DNA from: Candidatus Thiomargarita nelsonii
GTDB taxonomy: Bacteria; Pseudomonadota; Gammaproteobacteria; Beggiatoales; Beggiatoaceae
NCBI GenBank assembly: GCA_000785145.2
Contig: JSZA02000023.1
Span: 1 to 64,000, forward strand
Direction: 5' to 3'
DNA length: 64,000 nucleotides
Part shown: in pieces, positions 18,180 to 28,026 of the stretch
How the letters are laid out: each line of letters begins with the position of its first letter
Position numbering within the stretch: the first letter of the stretch is position 1
Program-made: the position numbers and the translations under genes
Notes under the pieces: model-generated
What the model was told of the DNA's origin: nothing
The model's database searches: none
What the model saw: only the letters and a program-made list of their open reading frames with translations

Positions 18180-18258
18180 CAACATGAGAAATTCAATGTT
18201 ATCACAAAACAATATAAATGTGGCAATTTATTTGAGTAGACTGATAACACTCATGTTG
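18180..18258. promoter_or_regulatory. paired inverted repeats, candidate repressor operator
   Basis: CAACATGAG (18180-18188) and TGTTATCA (18197-18204) are mirrored by TGATAACA (18242-18249) and CTCATGTTG (18250-18258). Both half-sites occur in inverted order around a 37-bp centre, just upstream of the start at 18287. Confidence 0.55.
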
Positions 18259-18286
18259 CCTCCAAAACGGACAGGAAAGGCACAAC

Positions 18287-21200
18287 ATGAACGACGAATT
18301 AATCCGAACAGAACTACGTAGGGCTTACGGAATAGAGATTCCATACCTCAAATGTGACGGCAGATGGCACAGTTTCAATGATCCATCCTACAAACGTTAC
18401 AAAAATAATAAAGGCTCGTACATTGTAAATATGCAACCAAACGGCGAACTCGTATTCGTCGGGCACTCCCATTGGCCCAGTTCCGCCCTGCCACTCCAAG
18501 GCATGGACTCCATTACCATCCGATCATGGGACCTCAAAAAGGACGACATCGATCAAGACGACACACAACAATGCGATCACGAATGGGCACAATGGCTGCA
18601 ACAGCGCGAAGCCCAAAAATGTGCTTGTGCTGAAAAAATAAAATCAGTATCGCTCAAAGCCCAAAGTGATCTAAAAAGATTTCGCCCCGTGACTGACACT
18701 TCGCCTTACTTAACCAAAAAAGGGATCCCGCCGCTTGGCGACATACGCCAAGGATATGACTGGGATGGCACACCATTTATAACCGTACCTGCCTTTAAAT
18801 TTACGGGCAAAGGTAAGGCAAAAAAACCAGCGAAAAAAAAATTAGTCGGCTATCAGCGCATATACGACGATGGCTCTAAAAAATTTCAACAGGGCTTTTC
18901 GCCCAGTGGGGCATTTTTTCAACTGGGCGAAATACCCCAGGATCCAGAGGATGTAAGAATAAACATCGTTGAAGGATATTCAACTGCCGTCTCAACACGT
19001 CAAGGAGAAGACGAAAAACAGCCCGTGGTTTGTGCATTCAACGCGGGCAATCTTCCGGCAGTGGCAAAAGCAATAAGAAAACAATACCCTAACCATGAAA
19101 TCGTTGGGCGTGGCGACCATGATCAGTGGCCCAATGCCAATGGCGTAGCCTCCCATACCGGCTACAAAAAAATGCGCGAGGCTATGAACGCAATCGAGGG
19201 CGAATTCACTATGCCCGATTTTGATGAGCTAATCTGCGCCGGTGTTACCGGGAAAGATTGTAAACCCACGGATTATAATGATCTGCACAAATTAGCAGGC
19301 ATGGAAGAATTAAAGCGGCAGCTAAAAGAGGGGCGACGCATTCCTCAAAAGGTTGAACCATTGAAATTTTATCCATCAGTCAAAGCGGCTGGCGAAAGTC
19401 TTTCAGACCATATCTGCGGATTTTTGAGTCGTGTCAAACAAGCAATATTCGGTACGTTCAGCAAAATAGTCAAAGCAACTGCCAGTCTTGGCAAAACCTG
19501 GCGTGTTTGTACCGTCGCAAGCCAGTATCCTGATTTGCAAGGGGCAATGTACGTGCCTTCTCATTTATTAGCGCTTGAAGTTGAAGGGGAATTTAAGAAA
19601 AATGGTGTTAATGCCAAAGCCATTCGTGGTCGTGGTGTGTATTGCAAAAAACGTGAAGCTGCCGAACAGATTGCCAAATTAGGTGGGCATGGCAAGGTAG
19701 AAAAGCTACTTTGTTGTAATGGTGAAAATAAATGTATCCATTTCCATGGATGCCCTTATTTGGATCAATTTAACTCGCAACCCGATGTTGTTATTTTGCA
19801 ACACGCCCATCTGCCACTTTTTGTCAGCAAGCGTGAAAAACAGCTTTATAGAAATGGAGAGCATCCTGATTATATCTGCATAGATGAATCATTTGTCAAT
19901 GAATTTGTGGCGGCATCTTTTGTGGATCGTGATGCTTTTTATGAGTGCGAACAGATACCGGAGGAATTACGGAAGCTGATCTTGGAAGCGTTGGATTGGG
20001 GTCGTCCGTTGTTAAAGAATTTGCGAGATGCCGGTTATAAGGGGGAAGATCTGTTAAAGGTGGCACAAAAATTGCCTGATCATTCTCCATCATTGAGTGA
20101 CATATCGCCGGAGCAATCTCTGGAAACCCAGTTAGAAAAACTGGGCAAAAAGAAATTGGGCACTTATCTGAAAAAGCCTTTGAAATTGATCGCTGAAGAA
20201 TTAGAGGCGACAGAACATGATTATTGTATGAGAGTCCACCTTGTTGGCTCCACTGCGGAACGAAAATTGCAAATTTATTCACATTGGCTTAAACCATTCA
20301 CCCGCAATAAGACGGGAAAACAACTTAATCCGCAACCGGGCATGACGGGTTTTATCCCGACGCTTGTTATAGATGCAAGTGCCCAGCCGACTTTGATTCG
20401 GAAGCTGTTGGGTGAGTTCGATGAGGTGCCAATGGTTGAGATAAATGCAAAGCGTAATGCCCATGTAACGCAACTGATTTCGTCGCAAGTGAGTACAACC
20501 TCTCTACGCAAAAATGATGGTTATATAGATGATGTTGCAAAAATCGCCACCGATGCCGCCAAAAAAGGTGATCAAGTCATGATTATTGGTCCCCAAGAAT
20601 TTACGGGAAACGAGAATAAGGATATACAAGCTCACGACAAGCTGTTGCCTGTTACTCGCCAATTTGAGTCCCAAATTCAATTGGGGCATTTTAACGCGAT
20701 ACGGGGATCAAATAAGTATAAGGATTGTAATACTGGTATTGTTTTTAGTCGCAATCAGCCGCCTACTTATGCCGTTGAAAATATCGCTCGCGCATTTTTT
20801 GGCTTAGACGCTGAGGAGATCAGGTTTGGCTCAGAAAAGTTGCCGCTTGCCTACAATATGAGCGATGGCACTCAAGAATACTGCAACGTTTGGCAGATGA
20901 AAGATGATCGTTGCCAAATGTTTTTGAATTCAATGAGAGAGGAGGAGACGCTTCAGGCGATTGATCGTTTGCGATTGGTTCATCATAGTGGGTTGCCCAA
21001 AAAGTTAGTTGTGTTGAGTAACGTACCTTTGCCCGGATTGATCGTGGATGAGCTTATTACTACGCGAGAAATTCGGAATACCAGTATTGTTGATAAGGGA
21101 GATGTTATGAGAAAACACCTTTTTTTAAACAAAGGTGCTCCTTTAGTGATGTCCTTGTCACCCAAATTTTTGCACAGGCAGTTGGATGGATTAGGGATGG

Positions 21201-21622
21201 GGCAATTGTTCAAAAACGTGAAAGCTGTTGAAAATTGGGTAGTTAGGAATCCCTCACACCGTATAGAGGAAGTATTATTATCCAGTGAGGGATTTAAAAT
21301 CCCAGTGAGGACGGTGAGTTATCGCGTTAAGGGGCGGGGGGGGAAAAGTATGCGGGTGATTACTGCGGCTACGGATCGGGAGACTGAGTTGTTGTTGTCG
21401 AAATTGCATGGGGGCGAGGTGTCTATTGAGGGGGGGGTTGTTGGAAATCCAAGTCGTGAGATATTAAATCCGTTATTTTTAACTGGCGATGATGTGCTTG
21501 CAGGTAAAGGCGAGGAAAAACCGATATGGGAGTGGCTTTTTATGAGAGTCATTAAAATATTAAGCACTATTGATGTTCCCAATTTAAGCCCTTATGATGT
21601 AATTTTTGACGTCCCAACATAG
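18287..21622 (+). CDS. Toprim primase / ATPase-like replication protein of a mobile element
   Basis: 1111 aa. The N-terminal third contains a Toprim-type region as in TraC/DnaG-like primases: INIVEGYSTAVS (about 225-237), VVCAFNAGNLPAV and IVGRGDHDQW. The middle has a P-loop-like KATASLGKT (about 396-404) lacking the usual first glycine, a cysteine/histidine cluster CNGENKCIHFHGC (about 477) that may bind zinc, and an acidic CIDES box (about 531). The layout suggests a primase-helicase for an integrated plasmid or satellite phage. No integrase, capsid or terminase gene is near. It sits between its repressor and glyQS with only 13 bp before glyQS. Confidence 0.7.
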   Translation: MNDELIRTELRRAYGIEIPYLKCDGRWHSFNDPSYKRYKNNKGSYIVNMQPNGELVFVGHSHWPSSALPLQGMDSITIRSWDLKKDDIDQDDTQQCDHEWAQWLQQREAQKCACAEKIKSVSLKAQSDLKRFRPVTDTSPYLTKKGIPPLGDIRQGYDWDGTPFITVPAFKFTGKGKAKKPAKKKLVGYQRIYDDGSKKFQQGFSPSGAFFQLGEIPQDPEDVRINIVEGYSTAVSTRQGEDEKQPVVCAFNAGNLPAVAKAIRKQYPNHEIVGRGDHDQWPNANGVASHTGYKKMREAMNAIEGEFTMPDFDELICAGVTGKDCKPTDYNDLHKLAGMEELKRQLKEGRRIPQKVEPLKFYPSVKAAGESLSDHICGFLSRVKQAIFGTFSKIVKATASLGKTWRVCTVASQYPDLQGAMYVPSHLLALEVEGEFKKNGVNAKAIRGRGVYCKKREAAEQIAKLGGHGKVEKLLCCNGENKCIHFHGCPYLDQFNSQPDVVILQHAHLPLFVSKREKQLYRNGEHPDYICIDESFVNEFVAASFVDRDAFYECEQIPEELRKLILEALDWGRPLLKNLRDAGYKGEDLLKVAQKLPDHSPSLSDISPEQSLETQLEKLGKKKLGTYLKKPLKLIAEELEATEHDYCMRVHLVGSTAERKLQIYSHWLKPFTRNKTGKQLNPQPGMTGFIPTLVIDASAQPTLIRKLLGEFDEVPMVEINAKRNAHVTQLISSQVSTTSLRKNDGYIDDVAKIATDAAKKGDQVMIIGPQEFTGNENKDIQAHDKLLPVTRQFESQIQLGHFNAIRGSNKYKDCNTGIVFSRNQPPTYAVENIARAFFGLDAEEIRFGSEKLPLAYNMSDGTQEYCNVWQMKDDRCQMFLNSMREEETLQAIDRLRLVHHSGLPKKLVVLSNVPLPGLIVDELITTREIRNTSIVDKGDVMRKHLFLNKGAPLVMSLSPKFLHRQLDGLGMGQLFKNVKAVENWVVRNPSHRIEEVLLSSEGFKIPVRTVSYRVKGRGGKSMRVITAATDRETELLLSKLHGGEVSIEGGVVGNPSREILNPLFLTGDDVLAGKGEEKPIWEWLFMRVIKILSTIDVPNLSPYDVIFDVPT

Positions 21623-21635
21623 ATAAACTGAAGAA

Positions 21636-24635
21636 ATGACATTTCAAGCATTAATTCTCGCCCTACAAGAGTATTGGGCTAAACAAGGCTGCGTATTGCA
21701 GCAACCTTATGATATGGAAGTTGGCGCCGGCACATTTCATCCAGCGACATTTTTACGGGCAATTGGTCCTGAGCATTGGCGTGCGGCTTATGTACAGCCA
21801 TCCCGCCGCCCTACCGATGGACGTTATGGTGAAAATCCGAATCGCTTACAACATTTTTATCAATATCAAGTGGTTATAAAACCATCGCCGCTGAATCTTC
21901 AAGAGTTATATCTCGGCTCCTTAAAAATGCTCGGCATCGATCCGCTGGTGCATGATATCCGTTTTGTGGAAGATAATTGGGAGTCTCCAACTCTCGGCGC
22001 CTGGGGATTGGGTTGGGAAGTGTGGCTCAATGGGATGGAAGTGACCCAATTTACCTATTTTCAACAAGTGGGCGGCTTAGAATGTAAGCCAGTGACGGGG
22101 GAAATCACTTATGGCTTGGAACGCATTGCGATGTATTTGCAAGGCGTAGAAAGCGTATATGATTTGGTGTGGACAAAAGGTGTCACTTATGGCGATGTTT
22201 TTCATCAAAATGAAGTGGAAATGTCGGCCTATAATTTTGAACAGGCCCCTGTCGATGAATTATTTCACTTATTTGATGTTTATGAAAAAGAAAGCCAATC
22301 TCTGATTGAAAAAGCTTTAGCATTGCCGGCTTATGAGCTGATGCTTAAAACGTCTCATACGTTTAACTTACTCGATGCCCGTCATGCCATTTCTGTTACG
22401 GAGCGACAACGTTATATTTTGCGAGTGCGGACGCTGGCGCGTGGTGTGGCTCAAGCTTATTATGAGCGCCGTGAATCTTTGAATTTTCCGATGTCCCCCC
22501 AACCCCAACCCCAACCCCAACCCAGTAGCGAGACTCTCCCCTTTGAAAAAGGAGAATTAAAGGGGGATAGTTCTGAATCCCGTGACTTATTAATAGAAAT
22601 AGGTACAGAAGAATTGCCCCCTAAAGCTTTGCAAGGCTTATCGGAAGCCTTTTCTTCAGGGCTTTGTCGCGGACTTGAGCAAAAACAAATCAGTTATATG
22701 GTTGCGACACCTTTTGCGACGCCGCGCCGTTTAGCGGTAGTCATCAAAGGGGTGGCGACTATGCAGGCTGATCGTGAAACAGAAAGACGTGGTCCTGCTC
22801 TCGTTGCCGCTTTTGATAAAAACGGGCAACCGACTAAAGCGGCTTTAGGATTTGCGCGATCCTGCGGCGTGGAAGTGGCTGATTTGGAAGAGCAAAAAAC
22901 TAAAAAAGGTGCCTGGTTGTATCATCGCAGTACGCAGCCCGGGCAAGCCACTGCCACTTTGATACCTGAGATCATTGAAGCGGCTTTAGCCGGCTTGCCT
23001 ATCCCTAAACGGATGCGTTGGAGCGATTTACCCTTTGAATTTGTGCGCCCGGTACATTGGCTCGTTATTTTATTCGGAGAAGAGGTGATTGATACCCAAA
23101 TCTTTGGCGTGCGTAGTGGGCGCGAGACGCGGGGGCATCGTTTTCATCATCCTGAGCCGATTAGCTTAGCCCAAGCGAGTGACTATACTAAACGCTTAGA
23201 AGAACAAGGTCATGTCATTGCTGCTTTTGCGGTGCGTTATGAGCATATTAAAGTCTTGGTTGAAGAAGCCGCCGAAGAGATAGGCGGTGAAGCGGTGATT
23301 GAGGATGCCCTATTAAATGAAGTGACCAGTTTGGTAGAATGGCCTGTGGCGGTAACGGGGAGCTATGATGAAAAATTTCTTGAAGTCCCACCCGAGGCAC
23401 TGATTGCGACCCTGAAAAACCATCAAAAATGTTTTCATGTGGTCAATCAAGCGGGCAAATTATTGCCGCGTTTTATCACAGTGAGCAATATTGAGAGCCG
23501 TCAACCAGACGTAGTACGGGCTGGCAATGAGCGGGTGATTCGTCCTCGTTTGAGCGATGCCGCTTTTTTCTGGGAACAGGATCATAAAAAATCCTTGGAG
23601 AGTCGTTTAGAACAATTAAAAACGGTCATTTTCCAAAAGAAGTTAGGCAGCTTATATGATAAATCCCAGCGAATTGCTAAATTGTCTGGCTTCATTGCCA
23701 AACAATTGGGGGCGGAAGAATCTCAAGGTATCCGCGCAGGGCAATTATCCAAGTGCGATTTGATGACAGATATGGTTGGCGAATTTCCAGAATTACAGGG
23801 CATCATGGGAGAATATTATGCCGACAATAAAGAGATAGGCATCGCCTTGCGTGAACAATATATGCCCCGTTTTGGCGGTGATGCGCTGCCAAGCACTCCA
23901 TTGGGGCAAGCTTTAGCCATTGCTGATAAATTGGATACTTTAGTCGGCATTTTTGGCATTGGGCAAGCACCGACGGGTGATAAGGACCCTTTTGGCTTAC
24001 GTCGCGCTGCCATAGGTGTTTTACGGATTATGATTGAACAATGCCCTTTGCCTTTAAATATATATAAGTTATTGGAAGAGGCACAAGCGGCGTACCCTTT
24101 GCTCAACGCGCAAACGAATAAGCAAGTCTTTGATTTTACCCTAGAGCGTTTAAGGGGATATTATCATGAACAAGGATTCAATCTTGATAGTATTGAGGCA
24201 GTATTAGTGTGCCGCCCAACTTCTCCCTTAGATACAGATCGACGGATTCGTGGCATAGAAGCATTCCGAGCGTTGCCGGCGGCGATGAGTTTAGCCAGTG
24301 CCAATAAACGTATCCATAATATCTTGAAAAAAGCCAAGGAATCCTTTCCATCTGAGCCTGATCCCAGTGCCTTTAATCAGACTGCTGAGAAGCGCTTGTA
24401 TAATGAAATGGAAGTTGTCAGCGAAAAAATGGTGCCGTTGCTAAAACAGGGAGACTATCAAACCGCCTTGCAACATTTGGCGAGTTTACGAGAAACGGTT
24501 GATAATTTTTTTGATGAAGTGCTGGTGATGGACGAGGATATGAAGGTGCGTATTAACCGTTTGGCCTTTCTACAAAAGGTGCGCGATATGTTTTTGCAGG
24601 TGGCTGATATTTCGCGCTTACAGGTGAAAAGTTAA
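21636..24635 (+). CDS. glyQS: glycyl-tRNA synthetase, fused alpha and beta subunits
   Basis: 999 aa. Residues 1-285 are a complete GlyQ catalytic subunit ([49 protein letters not shown]). Residues 317-999 are a complete GlyS subunit ([36 protein letters not shown]-like and anticodon-binding C-terminal parts). They are joined by residues 286-316, a proline-glutamine run and then [14 protein letters not shown], encoded by an in-frame CCCCAA repeat and a TCCCCTTT hairpin that look like former intergenic DNA. The subunits are separate in most gammaproteobacteria. It charges tRNA-Gly. No second glyS was seen. Confidence 0.95.
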   Translation: MTFQALILALQEYWAKQGCVLQQPYDMEVGAGTFHPATFLRAIGPEHWRAAYVQPSRRPTDGRYGENPNRLQHFYQYQVVIKPSPLNLQELYLGSLKMLGIDPLVHDIRFVEDNWESPTLGAWGLGWEVWLNGMEVTQFTYFQQVGGLECKPVTGEITYGLERIAMYLQGVESVYDLVWTKGVTYGDVFHQNEVEMSAYNFEQAPVDELFHLFDVYEKESQSLIEKALALPAYELMLKTSHTFNLLDARHAISVTERQRYILRVRTLARGVAQAYYERRESLNFPMSPQPQPQPQPSSETLPFEKGELKGDSSESRDLLIEIGTEELPPKALQGLSEAFSSGLCRGLEQKQISYMVATPFATPRRLAVVIKGVATMQADRETERRGPALVAAFDKNGQPTKAALGFARSCGVEVADLEEQKTKKGAWLYHRSTQPGQATATLIPEIIEAALAGLPIPKRMRWSDLPFEFVRPVHWLVILFGEEVIDTQIFGVRSGRETRGHRFHHPEPISLAQASDYTKRLEEQGHVIAAFAVRYEHIKVLVEEAAEEIGGEAVIEDALLNEVTSLVEWPVAVTGSYDEKFLEVPPEALIATLKNHQKCFHVVNQAGKLLPRFITVSNIESRQPDVVRAGNERVIRPRLSDAAFFWEQDHKKSLESRLEQLKTVIFQKKLGSLYDKSQRIAKLSGFIAKQLGAEESQGIRAGQLSKCDLMTDMVGEFPELQGIMGEYYADNKEIGIALREQYMPRFGGDALPSTPLGQALAIADKLDTLVGIFGIGQAPTGDKDPFGLRRAAIGVLRIMIEQCPLPLNIYKLLEEAQAAYPLLNAQTNKQVFDFTLERLRGYYHEQGFNLDSIEAVLVCRPTSPLDTDRRIRGIEAFRALPAAMSLASANKRIHNILKKAKESFPSEPDPSAFNQTAEKRLYNEMEVVSEKMVPLLKQGDYQTALQHLASLRETVDNFFDEVLVMDEDMKVRINRLAFLQKVRDMFLQVADISRLQVKS

Positions 24636-24641
24636 GTATAC

Positions 24642-24867
24642 AATGCCACCTTCGTTAAGGGCAACCATAAAGGATTGCCCCTACATCATAAAGGTCCGTT
24701 GTAGGGACAACACCCTAGTACATCGTCAAGGTTGTTTTTATATGTAGGGTGCGTCCTACGCACCAATGCCATATCGTATCGAGGGCAACCACTAGGGTGT
24801 TGCCCCTACGTCATATAACGGTTTGTAGGGGCAATCCTTTATGGTTGCCCTTAACGAAGGTGGCATT
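24642..24867. repeat. large palindromic repeat (CACCTTCGTTAAGG variant)
   Basis: AATGCCACCTTCGTTAAGGG at the left is mirrored by CCCTTAACGAAGGTGGCATT at the right, with GGGCAACC / GGATTGCCCCTAC inner arms and a second copy of the inner core nested inside. Variant of the MITE family. No flanking duplication is obvious. Confidence 0.8.
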
Positions 24868-24942
24868 GGTCCTACGCACCATGACGCTCAATGCGGTGCG
24901 TAGGACGCACCCTACACTTTTTATGATGTCAAACTAAAAAAT

Positions 24943-25476
24943 ATGCCAAAATTAGTAATACTTGATAGAGATGGTGTGATAAACGAGGATTCTGATGAAT
25001 ACATCAAATCCTCCTGTGAATGGAAAGCGATACCGGGCAGCTTAGAAGCGATTGCTCGCCTCAACCAAGCTGGGTATCGGGTGGTGGTTGCCTCCAATCA
25101 ATCTGGTTTGGGGCGTGCTTTATTTACTATAAATGAACTTCATCAAATCCATCAAAAAATGCACAACGAATTGTCTCAAGTGGGTGGCACGATTGAAGCG
25201 ATTTTCTTTTGTCCACACCGCCCGAATGAGGATTGCCAATGTCGTAAACCACGTCCAGGCTTATTTCACGACATTGCCAAGCGCTTAGGTATTTCATTAA
25301 TCAATGTGCTGGCGGTGGGGGATTCGCTGCGTGATTTACAAGCGGCGAGTGCCGCCGGCGCAAATCCGATCTTAGTGCGAACCGGCAAGGGGACATTGAA
25401 TGGTAATATGGCAGGATTTGAGGAAGTTCCTGTGTATGACGATTTGGCGGCTGTTGTTGATAATTTTTTGGACTAA
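24943..25476 (+). CDS. gmhB: D-glycero-beta-D-manno-heptose 1,7-bisphosphate 7-phosphatase
   Basis: 177 aa HAD phosphatase: DRDGVINEDSDEYIKS (DxD nucleophile loop), ASNQSGLGR, the zinc loop CPHRPNEDCQCRKP and VLAVGDSLRDLQAA. It makes the heptose 1-phosphate precursor of lipopolysaccharide core. It lies 21 nt before an acyltransferase gene, so the two are probably co-transcribed (glyQS, gmhB and acyltransferase clusters are common in gammaproteobacteria). Confidence 0.94.
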   Translation: MPKLVILDRDGVINEDSDEYIKSSCEWKAIPGSLEAIARLNQAGYRVVVASNQSGLGRALFTINELHQIHQKMHNELSQVGGTIEAIFFCPHRPNEDCQCRKPRPGLFHDIAKRLGISLINVLAVGDSLRDLQAASAAGANPILVRTGKGTLNGNMAGFEEVPVYDDLAAVVDNFLD

Positions 25477-25497
25477 CTGATAACTGATAACTGAAAA

Positions 25498-26199
25498 ATG
25501 CTACGTTCTCTCTTATTTTATATAGGCATATCACTGGCGCTTGTAATATTTGGTCCTTTAGGCGTATTGCTATTACCGTTACCGTTTAGACAACGTTACC
25601 GAGTGATGAATCAGTGGGCACACTTTGTGAACTGGTGGCTGGAAAAAACCTGCCAACTGAACTATCAAGTTGAAGGGCTCGAAAATATCCCTACAACCCC
25701 CGCGATTCTGTTGAGTAAACACCAATCAGCATGGGAAACGATTATTTTTCAAGTCATTTTTCCAAGGCAAGTTTGGATCGTCAAACGTGAATTATTACGA
25801 ATACCCTTTTTTGGTTGGGCGCTGGCAAGTCTGAAACCGATTGCCCTTGATCGTAAAAATCTCCGTCAATCTATGCAAAAAATTCTTGAACAGGGAAAAC
25901 AACGTTTGGCAGAAGGAAATTGGGTCGTGATATTTCCAGAAGGAACGCGAGTCAATCCGGGTGAAAAAAAACGGTATGGCGTAGGGGGGGCTATGTTAGC
26001 GGCGCAAAGTGGTTATCCGGTGGTACCTGTGGCAGTGAATTCTGGAGAATTCTGGCCGCCCAAAAGTTTTATCAAACGACCAGGGACTATTAAGGTTGTT
26101 ATTGGTCCTGTGATTGAGTCAAAGGGTAAAACTTATAAAGAAATTAATGCGTTGACTGAAAAGTGGATAGAAGAGATGGTGGCGAAAATTCAAGAATAA
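25498..26199 (+). CDS. plsC: 1-acyl-sn-glycerol-3-phosphate acyltransferase
   Basis: 233 aa with one N-terminal membrane segment (LLFYIGISLALVIFGPLGVL). Acyltransferase motif I reads KHQSAWET, with glutamate in place of the usual aspartate of HX4D, a form seen in this subfamily; motif III is IFPEGTRVNPG and a VPVAVNSG block follows. It acylates lysophosphatidate in phospholipid synthesis at the inner membrane. Forms an operon with gmhB. Confidence 0.9.
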   Translation: MLRSLLFYIGISLALVIFGPLGVLLLPLPFRQRYRVMNQWAHFVNWWLEKTCQLNYQVEGLENIPTTPAILLSKHQSAWETIIFQVIFPRQVWIVKRELLRIPFFGWALASLKPIALDRKNLRQSMQKILEQGKQRLAEGNWVVIFPEGTRVNPGEKKRYGVGGAMLAAQSGYPVVPVAVNSGEFWPPKSFIKRPGTIKVVIGPVIESKGKTYKEINALTEKWIEEMVAKIQE

Positions 26200-26237
26200 A
26201 TCAAAACATTTTTTTTTCTTGTTCCCTTAGCGAAGCG

Positions 26238-26275
26238 TGGGAATGCCTGCCTGGACGCTCCGCGTCCTGCACTGA
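26238..26275. repeat. dispersed GC-rich repeat (CTGGACGCTCCGCGTCCTG)
   Basis: Inverse of the unit at 11234-11265 and 27925-27958. Here it separates the plsC gene from the ATPase gene. Confidence 0.75.
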
Positions 26276-26306
26276 AATAATAACGACTGTGGTTAAGGTA
26301 AGAACT

Positions 26307-27290
26307 ATGGAAATAATCATAAAAAATATAGGAATATTACCAAAAGCCAAAATTATTCTTGATGGTTTAACCGTGATTGCTGGTGAAAATGATACAGGAA
26401 AAAGCACTGTCGGCAAGGTTATTTTCAGCATCATCAAGGCGGATAACATGGCAGCGACTAATCAGCGCCAGCAGTTAATGAATACTATGCTTAACTTGGT
26501 GTTTGATTCGCAAATATCGACTGAGGGTGAAGTCATTGTACAAAATAAGGGTGTTCCTATTTACTCAGTCAAATTTTCTCAACACCAATGTGTACGTTTT
26601 GATTGTCGTCACCCTTTTTTAAAAGAAACAACCTTCATTCAAACCCCCTTTGTGTGGGATTTAGTTGATTTTTTTGATACGGTTTTGCGTCTCAAACAAA
26701 ATCAAGAATTTACTCAAAACATAGCACCGTTTTCAGTTAAGTATCCTTATATTTTTTGGGATCTTTATATAAAAATTACTAATACACAAGTAGATTCTCA
26801 AACGAATGATTTAGTGAAGAATATTCGTCATATAATTCAAGGTGGTTTTGAACAACGTGACAAACGAATCGTGTTTCAACGTCAAAATGAATCTATTTTG
26901 CTGACGAATGTAGCAGCCGGTATTAAATATTTTGGTTTGTTTCAAAGGTTAGCTGAAAATAATCAATTGAAAGCGGATCAATTACTGATAATTGATGAGC
27001 CTGAAAATCATCTGCATCCAGAATGGCAACTTTTACTGGCTAAATTGATTGTCAACTTAGTCAATCAGCATAAAGTTTATGTGCTAGTTAATTCGCATAG
27101 CCCGTATATGATTGAAGCCTTAAAAGTCTATAGTGATATGAGTATCAAAGGGCAAACTCATTTTTATTTGAATAAGTTAACTAATAAAGGCATTGAAGTC
27201 AAAGAAGTCACTGAGGATTTAAGTTCTCTTTTTGAGGCACTTTCGTTACCTTTTCAGAAATTGGAAAAAACCGTGTTAGGGATCAGTTAA
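26307..27290 (+). CDS. AAA-type ATPase of a two-gene ATPase-nuclease module
   Basis: 327 aa from the ATG at 26307 (MEIIIKNIGILPKAKI); the open frame upstream only reads through a dispersed repeat. OLD/ABC-like AAA_15/21 ATPase: Walker A AGENDTGKST (about 25-34), Walker B LLIIDEPENHLHPEWQ (about 228-243) and an H-loop-like VLVNSHSPYM. The region between lacks a long coiled coil, so the protein is shorter than SMC-like members. The stop overlaps the start of the next gene by one base (TAATG), implying a complex. Similar ATPase-nuclease pairs act in phage defence, for example Septu, Gabija and PARIS. Confidence 0.85.
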   Translation: MEIIIKNIGILPKAKIILDGLTVIAGENDTGKSTVGKVIFSIIKADNMAATNQRQQLMNTMLNLVFDSQISTEGEVIVQNKGVPIYSVKFSQHQCVRFDCRHPFLKETTFIQTPFVWDLVDFFDTVLRLKQNQEFTQNIAPFSVKYPYIFWDLYIKITNTQVDSQTNDLVKNIRHIIQGGFEQRDKRIVFQRQNESILLTNVAAGIKYFGLFQRLAENNQLKADQLLIIDEPENHLHPEWQLLLAKLIVNLVNQHKVYVLVNSHSPYMIEALKVYSDMSIKGQTHFYLNKLTNKGIEVKEVTEDLSSLFEALSLPFQKLEKTVLGIS

Positions 27291-27859
27291 TGCAACATTT
27301 ACAAGCGGCGTTTGAACAATGGTATGGAGATTGTCAACGAACATTGACGGAAATTAGTTATGATCAGGTTAATGAGCGTACACTTTGTGTCAGTGAGGAA
27401 AAATATATTGATTTTGACTGGGTAGCTCAGAAATATTTTAGTGGAAAAAACAAGCCATCCACTGTGGATATGTTAGCTTTTGGTAGTGAGCATGTCTTGT
27501 TTGTCGAATTCAAGGCAGGTAAAAATGTTAAGGTAGAAAAACAAAAGCTTCAATTTAAACTTTTGGCAAGTCTTCTTCTATATGAACGAGTGGTTGCCGA
27601 TATTGTGAATATTGATGCGAAAAAACTTGTTAGTACCAAATTCGTTTATTTGCTTGTCTTTGATCCCATAAACTGTCCATCATCATCGGCTCGTAGTGCT
27701 GCTATTCAGAACCATCTGAGCAAAGTCCAAGTTCGTTTTGGCATTGATAAATATAAAGGCATTTTTTTGGAAGAGGCATTAACTCCAGAATGTGGAGAAG
27801 AATTTAAAAGAGTTTTACAACGATTTGGCGTGGATGATATCCGACAAGAGTGTGCTTAA
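27290..27859 (+). CDS. putative PD-(D/E)xK-type nuclease partner of the ATPase
   Basis: 189 aa. The segment STVDMLAFGSEHVLFVEFKA has the spacing of a PD-(D/E)xK active site: aspartate in TVDML, then E-x-K in VEFKAGK (residues about 59-76). Upstream there is a helix with E residues and downstream a RFGIDKYKG-like strand. It does not resemble HNH PtuB, Toprim AriB or GajB. Translational coupling with the ATPase argues for a two-subunit effector. The nuclease call rests on this motif only. Confidence 0.65.
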   Translation: MQHLQAAFEQWYGDCQRTLTEISYDQVNERTLCVSEEKYIDFDWVAQKYFSGKNKPSTVDMLAFGSEHVLFVEFKAGKNVKVEKQKLQFKLLASLLLYERVVADIVNIDAKKLVSTKFVYLLVFDPINCPSSSARSAAIQNHLSKVQVRFGIDKYKGIFLEEALTPECGEEFKRVLQRFGVDDIRQECA

Positions 27860-27924
27860 GCAGGATTTTATTAGGGATGGTAGTGGCATGGTTTGTTTTA
27901 TTCGTTGTCTTACATTCGTTGTAC

Positions 27925-27958
27925 TTGTTGCAGGACGCGGAGCGTCCAGGCAGGCATT
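27925..27958. repeat. dispersed GC-rich repeat (GCAGGACGCGGAGCGTCCAG)
   Basis: Third copy of the unit seen at 11234 and 26238; it follows the ATPase-nuclease module, which is thus bracketed by inverted copies of this repeat. Confidence 0.75.
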
Positions 27959-28026
27959 CCTTTGCCTCGCGCACTCTCTTAGACATAAGTATTTAAGTAC
28001 TTGAAAAAAATAAGATTATGTAGGGT

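Noticed and set aside
17665..21622. Complete prophage
   Set aside because: No integrase, terminase, capsid or tail genes, and no flanking att repeats seen.
24749..24937. Short frame in the repeat region before gmhB
   Set aside because: Lies wholly inside the palindromic repeats; a translation of repeat DNA.
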